A DNA stretch of 63,963 nucleotides from Desulfotignum sp. (GCA_011389575.1 JAABUB010000006.1:1-63963); one strand, 5' to 3'. Numbered from the stretch's first letter, positions 45,722-54,945 are shown. Program-made: numbers and translations. The notes: generated by a model from the sequence alone, not told the origin.

Positions 45722-47551
45722 GTGTTTTCCAATTTCATATTTTTTCTGGTGGCCCTGATCATTTATGCCACCTCGGATCTGGTGGACCAGGCTGCGGTTC
45801 ATGATCCCTCAGGATGGATTTACAGCCTGATGCTCGGGATTTTGTTCGTTCTGATCTGTCATCTGAATTTTAAATACATCATCCTCAGGGCACGGGGACG
45901 GTCCTTTGCCAGAACAGACCATGCCATTTCCGCAGCCACTTCCAGGCTGTCGGTTCTGGCACTGGTGGTGTTTGCAGCCAATATTTACGTATACCGGCTT
46001 AATGCCGCATTTTCCCACATAAAGCTGTTCCAGGTGATTCCCACCCTGGAGGCGGTCTTGTTTCTGGGGTTGTTTGTGGTGTATCTTGTCATTGTCTGGA
46101 ATGCCGCCTACAAGGCCCAGAAAGAGGTATATCTGCAGGATGTTTCCAGGCGCAATTTTATTGTGTCCAATCTTTCTTTTTCCCTGCCTGCGCTGCTGCC
46201 ATGGTTTTTTCTTTCTTTGTTTGCCGATCTGATCCGGTTGTTTCCCTATGGGCCTGTTGCACAATTTTTTACCAGTCCTGCCGGAGAAATAGGGTATATC
46301 CTGGTGTTTTTGTGTGCGATTGCCGTGTTCGGTCCTGTACTCATCAAAACCATGTGGAAATGCCGGCCCATGGAACCGGGTATCGCCAGATCCCGGATCG
46401 AAGCGGTGTGTGCAAAAGCCGGGCTGAAATATGCTGATATCTTGAAATGGGAACTGTTTGGCGGATCCATGATAACCGCAGGGGTCATGGGGCTTGTGGG
46501 CCGGTTCCGGTATATCCTGGTCACCCCGGCCCTGGTGAATTCTCTTAATGAAGAAGAGATGGAGGCGGTGATGCTTCATGAGATCGGCCATGTCCACCAC
46601 CACCACATGCTGTTTTATCTGTTGTTTTTTGCAGGATTCATTGCCTGTAATTTTGTTTTTTTTGAACCGATGATGCTTCTGCTTTTTATTGCCGAGCCTT
46701 TCTACCAGGTATTCACCTTTCTGGGCGTTGAAAAAAGCCAGGCCCATCCAGTGATGATATGTGTGTTCCTCATCACTTTTTTTATTGCCTATTTCCGGTT
46801 TGGTTTCGGGCTGTTCATGCGCAATTTTGAGCGCCAGGCAGATATTCATATGTACCGGTTTTATCCGGATGCAGCGCCTTTGATCCGCACATTTTACAAG
46901 ATCGCCACCCTGGGCCGGCAGGCCATGGACAGGCCCAACTGGCACCATTTCAGCATTGCCCAGCGCATAGGATTTTTAGAAAAATGCCAGAAAAACCCGG
47001 CCCTGATAGACTGGCATCACCGCCGGATCAAACACATGATCGCAGGGTTTGTTCTGGTGCTGGCCGGGGTGTTCTGGGCAGGCTACAGCCTCAATTACGG
47101 ACGGTTGCAGCCGGCATTTGAAAATTTTATTGCCGGACACCTGCTTTTCCAGCAGATGGAGGTGGAACCTGAAAATGCGGATCTGTATGTGTTTGTAGGC
47201 GATTATTATTATAACAAAAAAGAATTTTCCAGGGCCGAAGATGCCTGGGAAAACGTGCTGCGTATTGACAAAGACAATGTCCATGCCCTCAACAACCTGG
47301 CCTGGCTGTATGCCACCTGCCCGGATGAACAGGTCCGCGATTATGAAAAGGCCCTGGAACTGGCATCACAGGCCCTGGCAATTTCCAGAGAGCCCTTTAT
47401 CCTGGATACCTATGCCGAGGCCCTGTTTGTCAACAACCGGGTGCCGGAGGCTGTGGCTGCGGCAAAACAGGCCCTGGCCCTGGCCGGAGACAGGCAGTCC
47501 TATTACCGGGACCAGGTGGAGCGGTTTGAAGAACACGCCCGGGCACTGTGA
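45722..47551 (+). CDS. M48-family membrane metallopeptidase with TPR tail
   Basis: A 609-residue integral membrane protein. About six hydrophobic segments lie in residues 1-220 (FIFFLVALIIYATSDLVD, LSVLALVVFAANIYV, LSFSLPALLPWFFLSLFADL). Then comes an M48 zinc-protease domain with HEIGH near residue 286 in AVMLHEIGHVHHHHM. The third zinc ligand is plausibly in FERQADIHMYRF. The C-terminal 120 residues form TPR-like helices (AEDAWENVLRIDKDNVHALNNLAWLYATCP). M48 proteins such as HtpX degrade or regulate membrane proteins. The start is a GTG at 45722, 12 bp after the Nudix gene. Confidence 0.85.
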   Translation: MFSNFIFFLVALIIYATSDLVDQAAVHDPSGWIYSLMLGILFVLICHLNFKYIILRARGRSFARTDHAISAATSRLSVLALVVFAANIYVYRLNAAFSHIKLFQVIPTLEAVLFLGLFVVYLVIVWNAAYKAQKEVYLQDVSRRNFIVSNLSFSLPALLPWFFLSLFADLIRLFPYGPVAQFFTSPAGEIGYILVFLCAIAVFGPVLIKTMWKCRPMEPGIARSRIEAVCAKAGLKYADILKWELFGGSMITAGVMGLVGRFRYILVTPALVNSLNEEEMEAVMLHEIGHVHHHHMLFYLLFFAGFIACNFVFFEPMMLLLFIAEPFYQVFTFLGVEKSQAHPVMICVFLITFFIAYFRFGFGLFMRNFERQADIHMYRFYPDAAPLIRTFYKIATLGRQAMDRPNWHHFSIAQRIGFLEKCQKNPALIDWHHRRIKHMIAGFVLVLAGVFWAGYSLNYGRLQPAFENFIAGHLLFQQMEVEPENADLYVFVGDYYYNKKEFSRAEDAWENVLRIDKDNVHALNNLAWLYATCPDEQVRDYEKALELASQALAISREPFILDTYAEALFVNNRVPEAVAAAKQALALAGDRQSYYRDQVERFEEHARAL

Positions 47552-47614
47552 CAAGATCACTGCAAAGACACAAACCCTGTATCGGACAGCTTTACATTGA
47601 TTTTCTTTTCTAAA

Positions 47615-47668
47615 ACCACGAAGGATACGAAGCGCACGAAGATGCCCTTTCTTCGTGCGCTTCGTGGT
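47615..47668. repeat. CACGAAG-unit inverted repeat (possible bidirectional terminator)
   Basis: Three 9-bp units ending ACGAAG (47615-47641) face two reverse units (47651-47668), so an 18-base right arm can pair with the left side, leaving one unit bulged. It lies between the convergent M48 and lipoprotein genes. ACCACGAAG-type repeats are widespread in unrelated bacterial genomes (established observation, from memory). A reverse-oriented run is at 56455-56482. Confidence 0.8.
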
Positions 47669-47688
47669 GTAATAAATTGATGTAAAGT

Positions 47689-48534
47689 CTACAGCCTGAT
47701 GGGCAAAAACACCATTCCGGCGGCCTGGTGAACGGTTCTTGTGATCATGCGGCCGGTCTGGGATGCCACAATCCGGGCCATGGTATCCTGCAGGGAAATC
47801 AGCTTGCCGAAAAGGCGTTCAAAACTCAGATTCCGCACTGGTCCGGCGCACTGGTTGGTTGCCAGAAACAGGGTGCCGTCCGCATCTTTTCTATGGGACA
47901 GCCGCCATACCAGGATTTCAATGTTTCTGGCGCTGTTGTACAGGTTCTGGGCATCTAAAAAATCCAAAATGTACAATTCGCATTTTCCGGCATAGGATTT
48001 GTGGATCATGGTATACAGCCCCAGAACAACGGCGTATACCCGGTCTCCTGTATACGCCGGATCAAATCCCAGCAAAAGCATATCCATTTCCTGTGCAGCT
48101 TCCGGAGCACTGGAAAACAGGGGCGGCGGACATTGGAATATCTGATTTATCCGGGAATCTATGGTGGCACCCGGGGTCTTTAAAAGCTCTGTGGAATTCA
48201 TGTTATAGAGCTTTTCCGTCAGGGTTTTGAGCAAAGACACCGCCTGTTCCAGATGGATATTTGCCGTTGTATCCATGTCGGTTTTGGCCAGATCCTGTAG
48301 TTTGAAATCTGAAGAGGAGGTGCATCCGCTCATCAGGCAGAGAACCAGAAAAACAAAAACACCGGTAACCGCCTTAACCGCCTTAACTGGCTTAACTGGC
48401 GTTTCCTGCTTTGTATTCCTGCACAGCCTGGTGCATGGTTTTAACAGCCAGCTGAATGCAATGGTGCTTTTTTTCAGGTATGTTTTCAAGCCGTTTAAAC
48501 ACATCTCCGTCGTTAATGGCCAGTGCATGGTCAA
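47689..48534 (-). CDS. Putative lipoprotein of unknown function (start unresolved)
   Basis: I do not recognise the family. The frame encodes a hydrophobic signal segment with a lipobox (VFVFLVLCLMSGCTSS, Cys near residue 71). It is followed by about 210 residues of a helical soluble domain with LLLGFDPAYTGDRVYAVVLGLYTMIHKSYAG and NIEILVWRLSHRKDADGTLFLATNQCAGPVRNLSFERLFGK. The lipobox implies the start should be about 20 codons before the Cys, but no ATG, GTG or TTG lies there. The nearest starts are inside the upstream iscU-like gene. A 9-bp tandem repeat encoding VKPVKAVKAV sits exactly at this junction and may have displaced the start. Confidence 0.6.
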   Translation of the reverse strand: MTMHWPLTTEMCLNGLKTYLKKSTIAFSWLLKPCTRLCRNTKQETPVKPVKAVKAVTGVFVFLVLCLMSGCTSSSDFKLQDLAKTDMDTTANIHLEQAVSLLKTLTEKLYNMNSTELLKTPGATIDSRINQIFQCPPPLFSSAPEAAQEMDMLLLGFDPAYTGDRVYAVVLGLYTMIHKSYAGKCELYILDFLDAQNLYNSARNIEILVWRLSHRKDADGTLFLATNQCAGPVRNLSFERLFGKLISLQDTMARIVASQTGRMITRTVHQAAGMVFLPIRL

Positions 48535-48817
48535 TGGGTCGGCCTTTGATCAGGTCCACCACTGCCATGGCAGCGGAAATTGCACCGGCGCATCCGGTGA
48601 TCTCATAGCGGACATCCTGCACAATATTGTTGTCATCCACTTTCAGGTAGACTTTCATGATATCGCCGCAGGACCCGACTTTTTCAGATACCTGGCTGGC
48701 ATCCTGGATAAAGCCCATGTATTTTTTTTCAAGAAAGTAGGTGATTGCCGGGTCTGCGTATCCTGCTTCAGACAGCATTTTGCGCTGGGAATTTATGGTA
48801 TCGGTTTCAGTGGTCAC
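48392..48817 (-). CDS. IscU/NifU-like Fe-S scaffold protein
   Basis: A 141-residue protein with the three ligand regions of IscU-type scaffolds: SCGDIMKVYLKVDDN, ITGCAGAISAAMAVVDLIKG and KKHHCIQLAVKTMHQAVQEY. These hold transient iron-sulfur clusters. The N-terminus is longer than IscU (about 35 residues with GYADPAITYFLEKKYMG), as in a group of deltaproteobacterial and clostridial homologues. No cysteine desulfurase is nearby. The lipoprotein reading frame overlaps its 3' end. Confidence 0.82.
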   Translation of the reverse strand: MTTETDTINSQRKMLSEAGYADPAITYFLEKKYMGFIQDASQVSEKVGSCGDIMKVYLKVDDNNIVQDVRYEITGCAGAISAAMAVVDLIKGRPIDHALAINDGDVFKRLENIPEKKHHCIQLAVKTMHQAVQEYKAGNAS

Positions 48818-49107
48818 GTATGGGGGTTCCTTAAAATTTGTTTATACATCAGTACCATGGTGTGTGTGTGGATTATAATCCGTGTCATAAAATAACGAAA
48901 TTTGCTTTGATGTCAAGAAAAATGCATGAAGGGTGAAATATCCCCTGAATTAGTACTTGTTAATCTAAACAATTATGGTATGCTGAAAATGATTATTTCA
49001 GCTGGCGGACCATTTAAGCTAAGTTCCCGATACCATGGAACGGTTGATTGAGCGCAATATAGATTTTCATTATCATCTTGGCATACAGAAAAAAAGGAGA
49101 TCCCGTC
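48818..49107. other. Intergenic region, nothing recognised
   Basis: The 290-bp divergent spacer between the IscU-like gene and khpA is A/T-rich. It presumably holds both promoters; I could not fix a -35/-10 pair or any RNA element. Confidence 0.5.
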
Positions 49108-49338
49108 ATGAAAGAGTTAATCAAATACATTGCCCAGTCACTGGTTGATGATCCGGAAAAAGTGGATGTCCAGGAAATCAAGGCCCAGCAGACACTTGTT
49201 CTGGAGCTTCGGGTCGCAAAAGAAGATCTTGGAAAAGTCATCGGTAAAAAAGGCAGAACCGCCCAGGCCATGCGCACCATCCTTTCCTGCGCCTCAGCCA
49301 AAGAACAAAAACGCGTCATCCTGGAGATCGTGGAGTAG
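49108..49338 (+). CDS. khpA: KH-domain RNA-binding protein KhpA
   Basis: A 76-residue single KH domain of the KhpA (YlqC) family, which binds RNA broadly and often partners KhpB. The GKKGRTAQAMRTIL segment is the KH GxxG loop (GKKG). The frame opens at 49078, but the ATG 49108 follows AAAGGAG by eight bases and gives the family start (MKELIKYIAQSLVDDPE). khpA is usually between rpsP and rimM; here it stands alone. Confidence 0.92.
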   Translation: MKELIKYIAQSLVDDPEKVDVQEIKAQQTLVLELRVAKEDLGKVIGKKGRTAQAMRTILSCASAKEQKRVILEIVE

Positions 49339-49367
49339 GTCAAAGCGGCGCAGGTCCGGGCGTAAAG

Positions 49368-51653
49368 CTAAAACCGGCCCAGCACCTTTTTTGCCTCATC
49401 CGCCCCCTGGAAGTCTTTTTGCAGTGCCAGGGCTTTTTTCAGGGCTGTTTCCGCCCCGGCATAATTGCCCTGTTTATTGTAGGCCAGCCCCAGGTGGTAA
49501 TGAAAAATCGGATTGTCCGGTTCTTTTTCCACACAGGCTTCAAACTCTGCTATGGCAGAATCATACAATTGTTTTTTATAATATACCCAGCCCAGGGTGT
49601 CCATGATGGCCGGCAGCCTTCCCATCCGCTCTTTGGCCTGGCGGGCCAGATCCAGGGCCTTGTTCAATTCCTTGTCCTGCTCCGCATATAAAAACGCCAG
49701 ATTGTTCACCGCCGGAATATAATCCGGGTCGATATCCAGTGCTTTTTTGTAATGTTCCTCTGCCAGGTCAATTTTTTCCAGCTGTTCATACAAGGTCCCC
49801 AGAAGGCTGTGGGGGGACGGCTGGTCCGGTCTCTTTTCCGTCAGGGTTTTGTACAGTGCCACTGTTTCATCGGTCTTGCCCTGGCTGCGGTAAATCCCTG
49901 CCAGGGTAAGGTAGGGGGTAATATGCCCGGGGTTTTTTTCAATGGATTGTCTGAGCATGGCCATGCCCTGGTCCAGGCGGCCGTCAGCCAGCAGAAGATT
50001 GCCCTTGAGATTGAAGACCACCGAACTGACCACCGGGATATCCCCGGTTTTTTTCAGGTGGGCATCACAGCGCTTGATGGCTGCCTCATACTGCTTTTGT
50101 GATGCAAGCACCCCGATGAGGTTGGTAAACACATCCATGAGGTTGGGGTTCAGGGCCAGAGCCTTGTCAAAATTTTCCAGGGCCGCATCCGGGTTTTTCT
50201 GGATCCGGTGCAGCACCCCGAGCTTGAAATAAGCAGACGGGTTGTCAGGGGCCCGGGCAACCAGATTTTCAAACACAGGTCTGGCTGCAGTATATTCCTG
50301 CCTGGCCATTGCAATGTCGCCCATAAGCAGATTGGCATCATAATGCCCGGGTATTTTTGCCAGCACTTTTTTGGTGTTTTCTTCAGCAAGGAACAGATCG
50401 CCCTGGCGGAAATACACGGTTGCCATCATCAGCTGTGCCTGCAGAAGGTCCGGGTTTTTTTCAAGTGCTTTGGAAAGAAAGGGTACGGCCTGGTTGAAGT
50501 CTTTTTTTTCAAAAAAGGCTGATCCCAGAAGAAAATTATACTGGTCTGATTCCGGCTCATCCTTTAGAAGTTCCTGAAAAATTTTAATGGCAGGGTCGTA
50601 ATCTTTTCCGGCAGCCAGTATTTTGGCTTTGAGCAGCTTTGTGCGCTGGTAATCGGGCCGCTGTTCCAGGATTTCATCTGCCAGTGATTCTGCATCTGCC
50701 AGCTGTTTGTTGGAAAAATAAAAATCTGCATAGGCATTTTTAACCGCAAAATTATCAGGCTCAAGTGCCAGGGCCTTTTTGATGTGGATTTCTGCCGCTT
50801 CTTTTTTGCCCTGGCTGTTCAATAGTTTTGCCAGCACCATATGGGGATTGATGTTTTCCGGATCAATATCAATGGCAGCTTGAAATTTTTTTTCCGCTGC
50901 ATCCAGTTTTCCCTGGGCTGCATAAAAATTGCCTGCAATCAAAAGCGGTTCCACTGCATCCGGTTTTTTTGCAATCAGGCTGTCAAGGACATTTTGGGCC
51001 GCATCCAGGTTTTTTCGGGACAGGTGAAATTCAAACAAAGCCCTGTAAATGCCTGTGTTGTCCGAGTCAATGGCCAGGGCCTGTTCAAGGCTGTTTTCAG
51101 CCTGGTCCGGGTCGTTCTGGGCCATATGGATTTTTGCCAGCACCATATGGGCTTTGGCCTGGTTTTTGTCAATTTCCAATATCTTGTGGTACACCGCTTT
51201 TACCGCATCCAGGTCCCGGGCTTCCGCCCCGAGGATGCCGGCATGCAGGTAAAGGGCCTGGATGTTTTCAGGCTCTTTTTCCAGCACTGTCTCCACCCTT
51301 CTTTTTGCTTTTTCCCGCTGCTGGGACAAAAGATAAAAAGATGCGGTCTGCAGCTTATATTCCATGTTTTCAGGATCCAGCTGTTCAAGTCTTAAAAACT
51401 GTTTGAACGCTGCCTGGGCATCCCCGAGATTCACATGGATTCTGGACAGAAGATCCCGGGCTTCCAAATCGTCGGGGGCAAGCTGGACAGCGTTCTGGAG
51501 CTGAATTTTTGCCTTTTCATATTCCTGGTTTTCAAAATATGCCAGCCCGTCTTCATACAGAGCCTGTGCTTTTTTTTCATCAGAGGAACACCCTGAAACC
51601 ATTGCTGCCATGACAATAAGAAAAACACAGAATGCCGTGGATAAACGTGTCAT
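49368..51653 (-). CDS. Large TPR-repeat lipoprotein (PrsT-like)
   Basis: A 761-residue lipoprotein built almost wholly of tetratricopeptide repeats, about twenty units with the A/G/Y/F/A/P pattern. The signal peptide ends in a lipobox (VMAAMVSGCSSDE). The size, lipobox and repeat layout resemble PrsT, the TPR protein of PEP-CTERM/XrtA exopolysaccharide loci, and a VanZ-like gene and rfb sugar genes follow. No exosortase is seen in the window. The frame is open to 51899, but the ATG 51653 follows AGGAG and starts the signal peptide. The role is probably assembly or transport of surface polysaccharide (inference). Confidence 0.82.
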   Translation of the reverse strand: MTRLSTAFCVFLIVMAAMVSGCSSDEKKAQALYEDGLAYFENQEYEKAKIQLQNAVQLAPDDLEARDLLSRIHVNLGDAQAAFKQFLRLEQLDPENMEYKLQTASFYLLSQQREKAKRRVETVLEKEPENIQALYLHAGILGAEARDLDAVKAVYHKILEIDKNQAKAHMVLAKIHMAQNDPDQAENSLEQALAIDSDNTGIYRALFEFHLSRKNLDAAQNVLDSLIAKKPDAVEPLLIAGNFYAAQGKLDAAEKKFQAAIDIDPENINPHMVLAKLLNSQGKKEAAEIHIKKALALEPDNFAVKNAYADFYFSNKQLADAESLADEILEQRPDYQRTKLLKAKILAAGKDYDPAIKIFQELLKDEPESDQYNFLLGSAFFEKKDFNQAVPFLSKALEKNPDLLQAQLMMATVYFRQGDLFLAEENTKKVLAKIPGHYDANLLMGDIAMARQEYTAARPVFENLVARAPDNPSAYFKLGVLHRIQKNPDAALENFDKALALNPNLMDVFTNLIGVLASQKQYEAAIKRCDAHLKKTGDIPVVSSVVFNLKGNLLLADGRLDQGMAMLRQSIEKNPGHITPYLTLAGIYRSQGKTDETVALYKTLTEKRPDQPSPHSLLGTLYEQLEKIDLAEEHYKKALDIDPDYIPAVNNLAFLYAEQDKELNKALDLARQAKERMGRLPAIMDTLGWVYYKKQLYDSAIAEFEACVEKEPDNPIFHYHLGLAYNKQGNYAGAETALKKALALQKDFQGADEAKKVLGRF

Positions 51654-51676
51654 TATTCTTAACTCCTGAATCAATA

Positions 51677-52063
51677 TTATAGTTGATATCCCCGGAACCT
51701 GCGGTACCACACAGTCCCTAAAAAAAGGCCTGCCGCAGCGCCCAGGCTGTTCAATAAAATATCCAGAATCCCCCCGTAACGGCCTGGAACAAAACTTTGG
51801 TAAAATTCGTCCATACACCCGTACCCAATGGTAATCAGAATGCTCAAAACAATGGCTTTGCGCAGCAATAAACCGCTGGAGACAAATGCATATAACCACA
51901 GAAAAGCAAGGCTGCCGTATAACGGGATATGCAGAAGATTCTGAAGGCCCGGATCAAGATTTGTCAAAAATGCAATATTATCGGGTCCCCCGTCCATGGG
52001 AACCGAAGACAAAATAAAAATAAGAATCATCAAGCCTGTGGGTGGAATAAAGTATTTTTTCAA
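51677..52063 (-). CDS. VanZ-like membrane protein
   Basis: A 128-residue membrane protein with a hydrophobic N-terminus (TGLMILIFILSSVP) and the VanZ core pattern HIPLYGSLAFLWLYAF, IGYGCMDEFYQSFVPGRYGGILDILLNSLGAAAG. VanZ confers low-level teicoplanin resistance in enterococci, but homologues are common near polysaccharide genes and their role is unknown. It lies 23 bp upstream of the TPR lipoprotein gene on the same strand. Confidence 0.88.
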   Translation of the reverse strand: MKKYFIPPTGLMILIFILSSVPMDGGPDNIAFLTNLDPGLQNLLHIPLYGSLAFLWLYAFVSSGLLLRKAIVLSILITIGYGCMDEFYQSFVPGRYGGILDILLNSLGAAAGLFLGTVWYRRFRGYQL

Positions 52064-52115
52064 AGTTTATTTCTCTGGCGATAACTATGGGCAGATAAAA
52101 CAGTTCTTTCCATAT

Positions 52116-52463
52116 CTATTGTTTTAAATTCAAATGGATGCTGATTGCCTGATCAATACGTTTTATCTCATTGCAATCCACCATTCCAATTAATTTGATC
52201 AATCTGGCTTTGTCAATGGTTCTGATCTGATCTGTCTTTGCTTTGGAATTTTTTTCCAACTGTGTTGTTTCTTTGGGAAGATAGACTTCAAAGGGGTATA
52301 TTTTATTCACATTTCTTGAAGTAACCGGGATTATGGTTACTGTACCGGAATATTTATTGTTTATGTCATTGAAAACTACAATTACCGGTCTTGTTTTGGA
52401 GATTTCATGTCCGTTCCCATAATACCCTCCTGATGGCAGCTTCATGTTCTTTATTATGTGCAT
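52116..52463 (-). CDS. MazF/PemK-type toxin without adjacent antitoxin
   Basis: A 115-residue MazF/PemK-fold protein. Family features are GHEISKTRPVIVVFNDINNKYSG, VTIIPVTSRN, SKAKTDQIRTIDKARLI and a C-terminal helix. The usual opening, in which a short strand carries the RGDI motif, is replaced by a glycine-rich start (KLPSGGYYGNG), so the RNA-binding loop may be altered. The start may be the internal ATG at 52445. No antitoxin gene lies beside it: rfbD is 15 bp upstream and VanZ 52 bp downstream. It may be an orphan, or a decayed toxin. Confidence 0.75.
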   Translation of the reverse strand: MHIIKNMKLPSGGYYGNGHEISKTRPVIVVFNDINNKYSGTVTIIPVTSRNVNKIYPFEVYLPKETTQLEKNSKAKTDQIRTIDKARLIKLIGMVDCNEIKRIDQAISIHLNLKQ

Positions 52464-52478
52464 TCAAAGTGCGCATTG

Positions 52479-53345
52479 TCAAGAGGCGTTTTGTGATTCC
52501 GTAAGCATGGCCTTAAGCTGGGTGCGCCAGTGGACCGGGGAGACATCCAGGGCCTGCAGGGTGGCGGTTTTGTCCAGAACACTGTACATGGGCCTTTTGG
52601 CCGGGGTGGGAAAGGCGGCAGCAGGCACCGGCAGTATGGGGATGGCGGCTTTGATCAGGCCCAGGTCCAAAGCCATCTCCTGGATGGCAACGGCAAAATC
52701 ATACCACGAGGCCACGCCGGCATCGGTCCAGTGAAAGATGCCGGACAGATTTCTGCGGGCAGCCTGCCACACAATATCGGCCAGGCCCCTGGCCCGGGTG
52801 GGGGTGCCGATCTGTTCATCGATCACGGTGAGGGCAGGTTTTTCATTCATGAGCCGGAGCATGGTTTTGACAAAATTGGCCCCATGGGCCGAGTACAGCC
52901 AGGCAGTGCGGATGATCAGGGGGGTGTCCAGGGTTTCCAGCACAGCCTGTTCCCCCCTGAGTTTGGTCCGGCCGTATTCAGATATCGGGTATGGCGGATC
53001 TTGGGGCAGCCAGGGTTTGTGGTTTTTGCCGCTGAACACAAAATCCGTGGAGATGTGGACCAGGCGGATGCGGTTTTTGCGGCACAACACTGCGATTTCC
53101 CGGACAGCCAGGTGGTTGATGCGGTCGGCCAGGGCCGATTCGGATTCCGCCTTGTCCACGGCTGTATAGGCGGCGGCATTGATGATGCAGTCCGGGGTGG
53201 CCGCTTTAATGCACTGATGGATGCTGTCTGATCTGGTGAAATCCACTTTGGGAAAATCACACAAGGTCAGATCGATGCCGGCCGGACATGTGCGCTGCAG
53301 TTCCCATCCCAGCTGGCCGTTTGATCCCAGAACAAGGACTTTCAT
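52479..53345 (-). CDS. rfbD: dTDP-4-dehydrorhamnose reductase
   Basis: RfbD reduces dTDP-4-keto-L-rhamnose to dTDP-L-rhamnose with NADPH, the last step of the pathway. The 288-residue protein has the N-terminal [14 protein letters not shown] Rossmann motif, [37 protein letters not shown] (Y-x3-K), [20 protein letters not shown] and [13 protein letters not shown]. It overlaps rfbA by ATGA, the third gene of rfbC-microORF-rfbA-rfbD. Confidence 0.94.
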   Translation of the reverse strand: MKVLVLGSNGQLGWELQRTCPAGIDLTLCDFPKVDFTRSDSIHQCIKAATPDCIINAAAYTAVDKAESESALADRINHLAVREIAVLCRKNRIRLVHISTDFVFSGKNHKPWLPQDPPYPISEYGRTKLRGEQAVLETLDTPLIIRTAWLYSAHGANFVKTMLRLMNEKPALTVIDEQIGTPTRARGLADIVWQAARRNLSGIFHWTDAGVASWYDFAVAIQEMALDLGLIKAAIPILPVPAAAFPTPAKRPMYSVLDKTATLQALDVSPVHWRTQLKAMLTESQNAS

Positions 53346-54256
53346 CGTGTTTTTTCCAGAAGGTTCAAAAGGTATTGGCCATAACCGTTCTTTTTCATGG
53401 GCTGTGCAGTTTTTTCCAATTTTTCAGCTGTGATCAGTTTCATGCGATAGGCAATTTCTTCAGGGCAGGCAATCTTCAGGCCCTGGCGGTCTTCCACAAC
53501 CTTGATAAAAGTGGCTGCATCCAGCAGAGATTCATGGGTGCCGGTATCCAGCCAGGCCGTGCCCCGGGAGAACAGTTCCACGGTCAGGGTGCCTTGTTCC
53601 AGATAGATTTTGTTTACATCGGTGATTTCCAGCTCTCCTCTGGCAGACGGGGTGATCTGCCCGGCAATATCGATCACTGCATTGTCATAAAAATACAGAC
53701 CGGTTGCTGCGTAGTTGGATTTGGGACTTTCCGGTTTTTCTTCCAGGCTGGTGACACAGCCGGTATCGTCAAATCCCACCACACCGTAGCGCTGGGGGTC
53801 TTTCACATAATATCCGAATATGGTGGCGCCATGTTCCTGTTTTGCGATGGACTGGAGCCGGTCAGACAGCCCTTCCCCGTAAAAGATATTGTCCCCCAGG
53901 ATCAGGGTGACCGGGTCTTTGCCCACAAAATCCCGTCCAATGATAAATGCCTGGGCCAGGCCGTCCGGAGAGGGCTGGACCGCGTATTCCAGTTCGATCC
54001 CCCACTGGGAGCCATCCCCCAGCAGGTGCTTGAAGTTGTCCAGGTCGTGGGGGGTGGTGATGAGCAAAATCTGTGTGATACCGGAGAGCATGAGGGTTGA
54101 TAGAGGATAATAGATCATGGGTTTGTCATACACCGGCATGAGCTGCTTGCTCACCGAATAGGTCAAAGGATACAGCCGGGTGCCGGACCCGCCGGCCAGG
54201 ATGATGCCTTTGCGCCTGATGTGATTCGAATGTGTTTCTGAGGGACGGGATTTCAT
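53342..54256 (-). CDS. rfbA: Glucose-1-phosphate thymidylyltransferase
   Basis: RfbA makes dTDP-glucose from dTTP and glucose-1-phosphate, the first step to dTDP-rhamnose. The 304-residue protein has the nucleotide-binding [48 protein letters not shown] and the [16 protein letters not shown] region. Family members start near [10 protein letters not shown], so the first 14 residues ([14 protein letters not shown]) are an extra tail. The start codon overlaps the stop of a 23-codon micro-ORF by ATGA. Confidence 0.95.
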   Translation of the reverse strand: MKSRPSETHSNHIRRKGIILAGGSGTRLYPLTYSVSKQLMPVYDKPMIYYPLSTLMLSGITQILLITTPHDLDNFKHLLGDGSQWGIELEYAVQPSPDGLAQAFIIGRDFVGKDPVTLILGDNIFYGEGLSDRLQSIAKQEHGATIFGYYVKDPQRYGVVGFDDTGCVTSLEEKPESPKSNYAATGLYFYDNAVIDIAGQITPSARGELEITDVNKIYLEQGTLTVELFSRGTAWLDTGTHESLLDAATFIKVVEDRQGLKIACPEEIAYRMKLITAEKLEKTAQPMKKNGYGQYLLNLLEKTR

Positions 54257-54324
54257 GCGAATGCCTCCGGGGTTTCAAGTTCATCCTCCGGACCACCCCG
54301 GAGACCCAGCAGCTCAGTTGTCAT
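54253..54324 (-). CDS. Coupled 23-residue micro-ORF between rfbC and rfbA
   Basis: A 24-codon frame starts with an ATG that overlaps the rfbC stop (ATGA). It ends with a TGA that overlaps the rfbA start (ATGA). The last eight residues, LETPEAFA, mirror the C-terminus of RfbC (LETAEVFA), and the DNA around the two stops is about 80 percent alike over 25 bp. This suggests that a duplication of the rfbC tail made the spacer. It may simply keep ribosomes moving from rfbC to rfbA; a functional peptide is unproven. Confidence 0.6.
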   Translation of the reverse strand: MTTELLGLRGGPEDELETPEAFA

Positions 54325-54869
54325 GCGAACACCTCCGCGGTTTCCAGGGGCAGGCCGGCACTGTCCTTTTGGGAGAGAACAGGGGGTTCATGTCCGGTCA
54401 GGGGCCAGTCGATGCCGATGGACGGATCGTTCCAGAGCAGGGTGCGCTCATGCTCCGGTGCATAGTAATCCGTACATTTATAGGTGAATTCCGCTTCAGG
54501 GCTCATCACGTAAAACCCGTGGGCAAATCCCGGAGGGATCCAGAGCATGTGTTTGTTTTCAGCCGACAGAATGGTACCGGTCCATCTGCCGAAAAACGAA
54601 GAGGATTTTCTGATATCCACAGCCACATCAAACACCTCCCCGGACACCACCCGGACCAGTTTGCCCTGGGGCTGTCGGATCTGGTAATGCAGCCCCCGCA
54701 ATGTACCCTGATTGGATTTGCTGTGGTTGTCCTGCACAAAGGCGGCCGCACCGATCTGTTTCTGAAAGACATCCTGCCGGAAGGTTTCCATGAAAAACCC
54801 CCGATGGTCGCCGAACACTTTGGGCGTTATCAGCACAACATCAGGAATATCCAGTCGTGTAAATATCAT
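54321..54869 (-). CDS. rfbC: dTDP-4-dehydrorhamnose 3,5-epimerase
   Basis: RfbC epimerises dTDP-4-keto-6-deoxyglucose at C3 and C5. The 182-residue cupin has PKVFGDHRGFFMETFR, the catalytic-His region NHSKSNQGTLRGLHYQ, WIPPGFAHGFYV and YYAPEHERTLLWNDPSIGIDWP. It is the first gene of the rfbC-rfbA-rfbD group; rfbB, the missing dehydratase, is not in the window. The upstream side is occupied by gene remnants and toxin-antitoxin modules. Confidence 0.95.
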   Translation of the reverse strand: MIFTRLDIPDVVLITPKVFGDHRGFFMETFRQDVFQKQIGAAAFVQDNHSKSNQGTLRGLHYQIRQPQGKLVRVVSGEVFDVAVDIRKSSSFFGRWTGTILSAENKHMLWIPPGFAHGFYVMSPEAEFTYKCTDYYAPEHERTLLWNDPSIGIDWPLTGHEPPVLSQKDSAGLPLETAEVFA

Positions 54870-54945
54870 TATAGTCCTGCTTACTTTTCATTCAAAGTTT
54901 TTCTGCCAGCGCATGATATCGTTTCCCGCCTGCAGTGTCAACGCT

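Noticed and set aside
45809-46948. 379-codon minus-strand frame opposite the M48 gene
   Set aside because: Antisense to a gene with a HEIGH zinc motif and membrane segments; no recognisable content.
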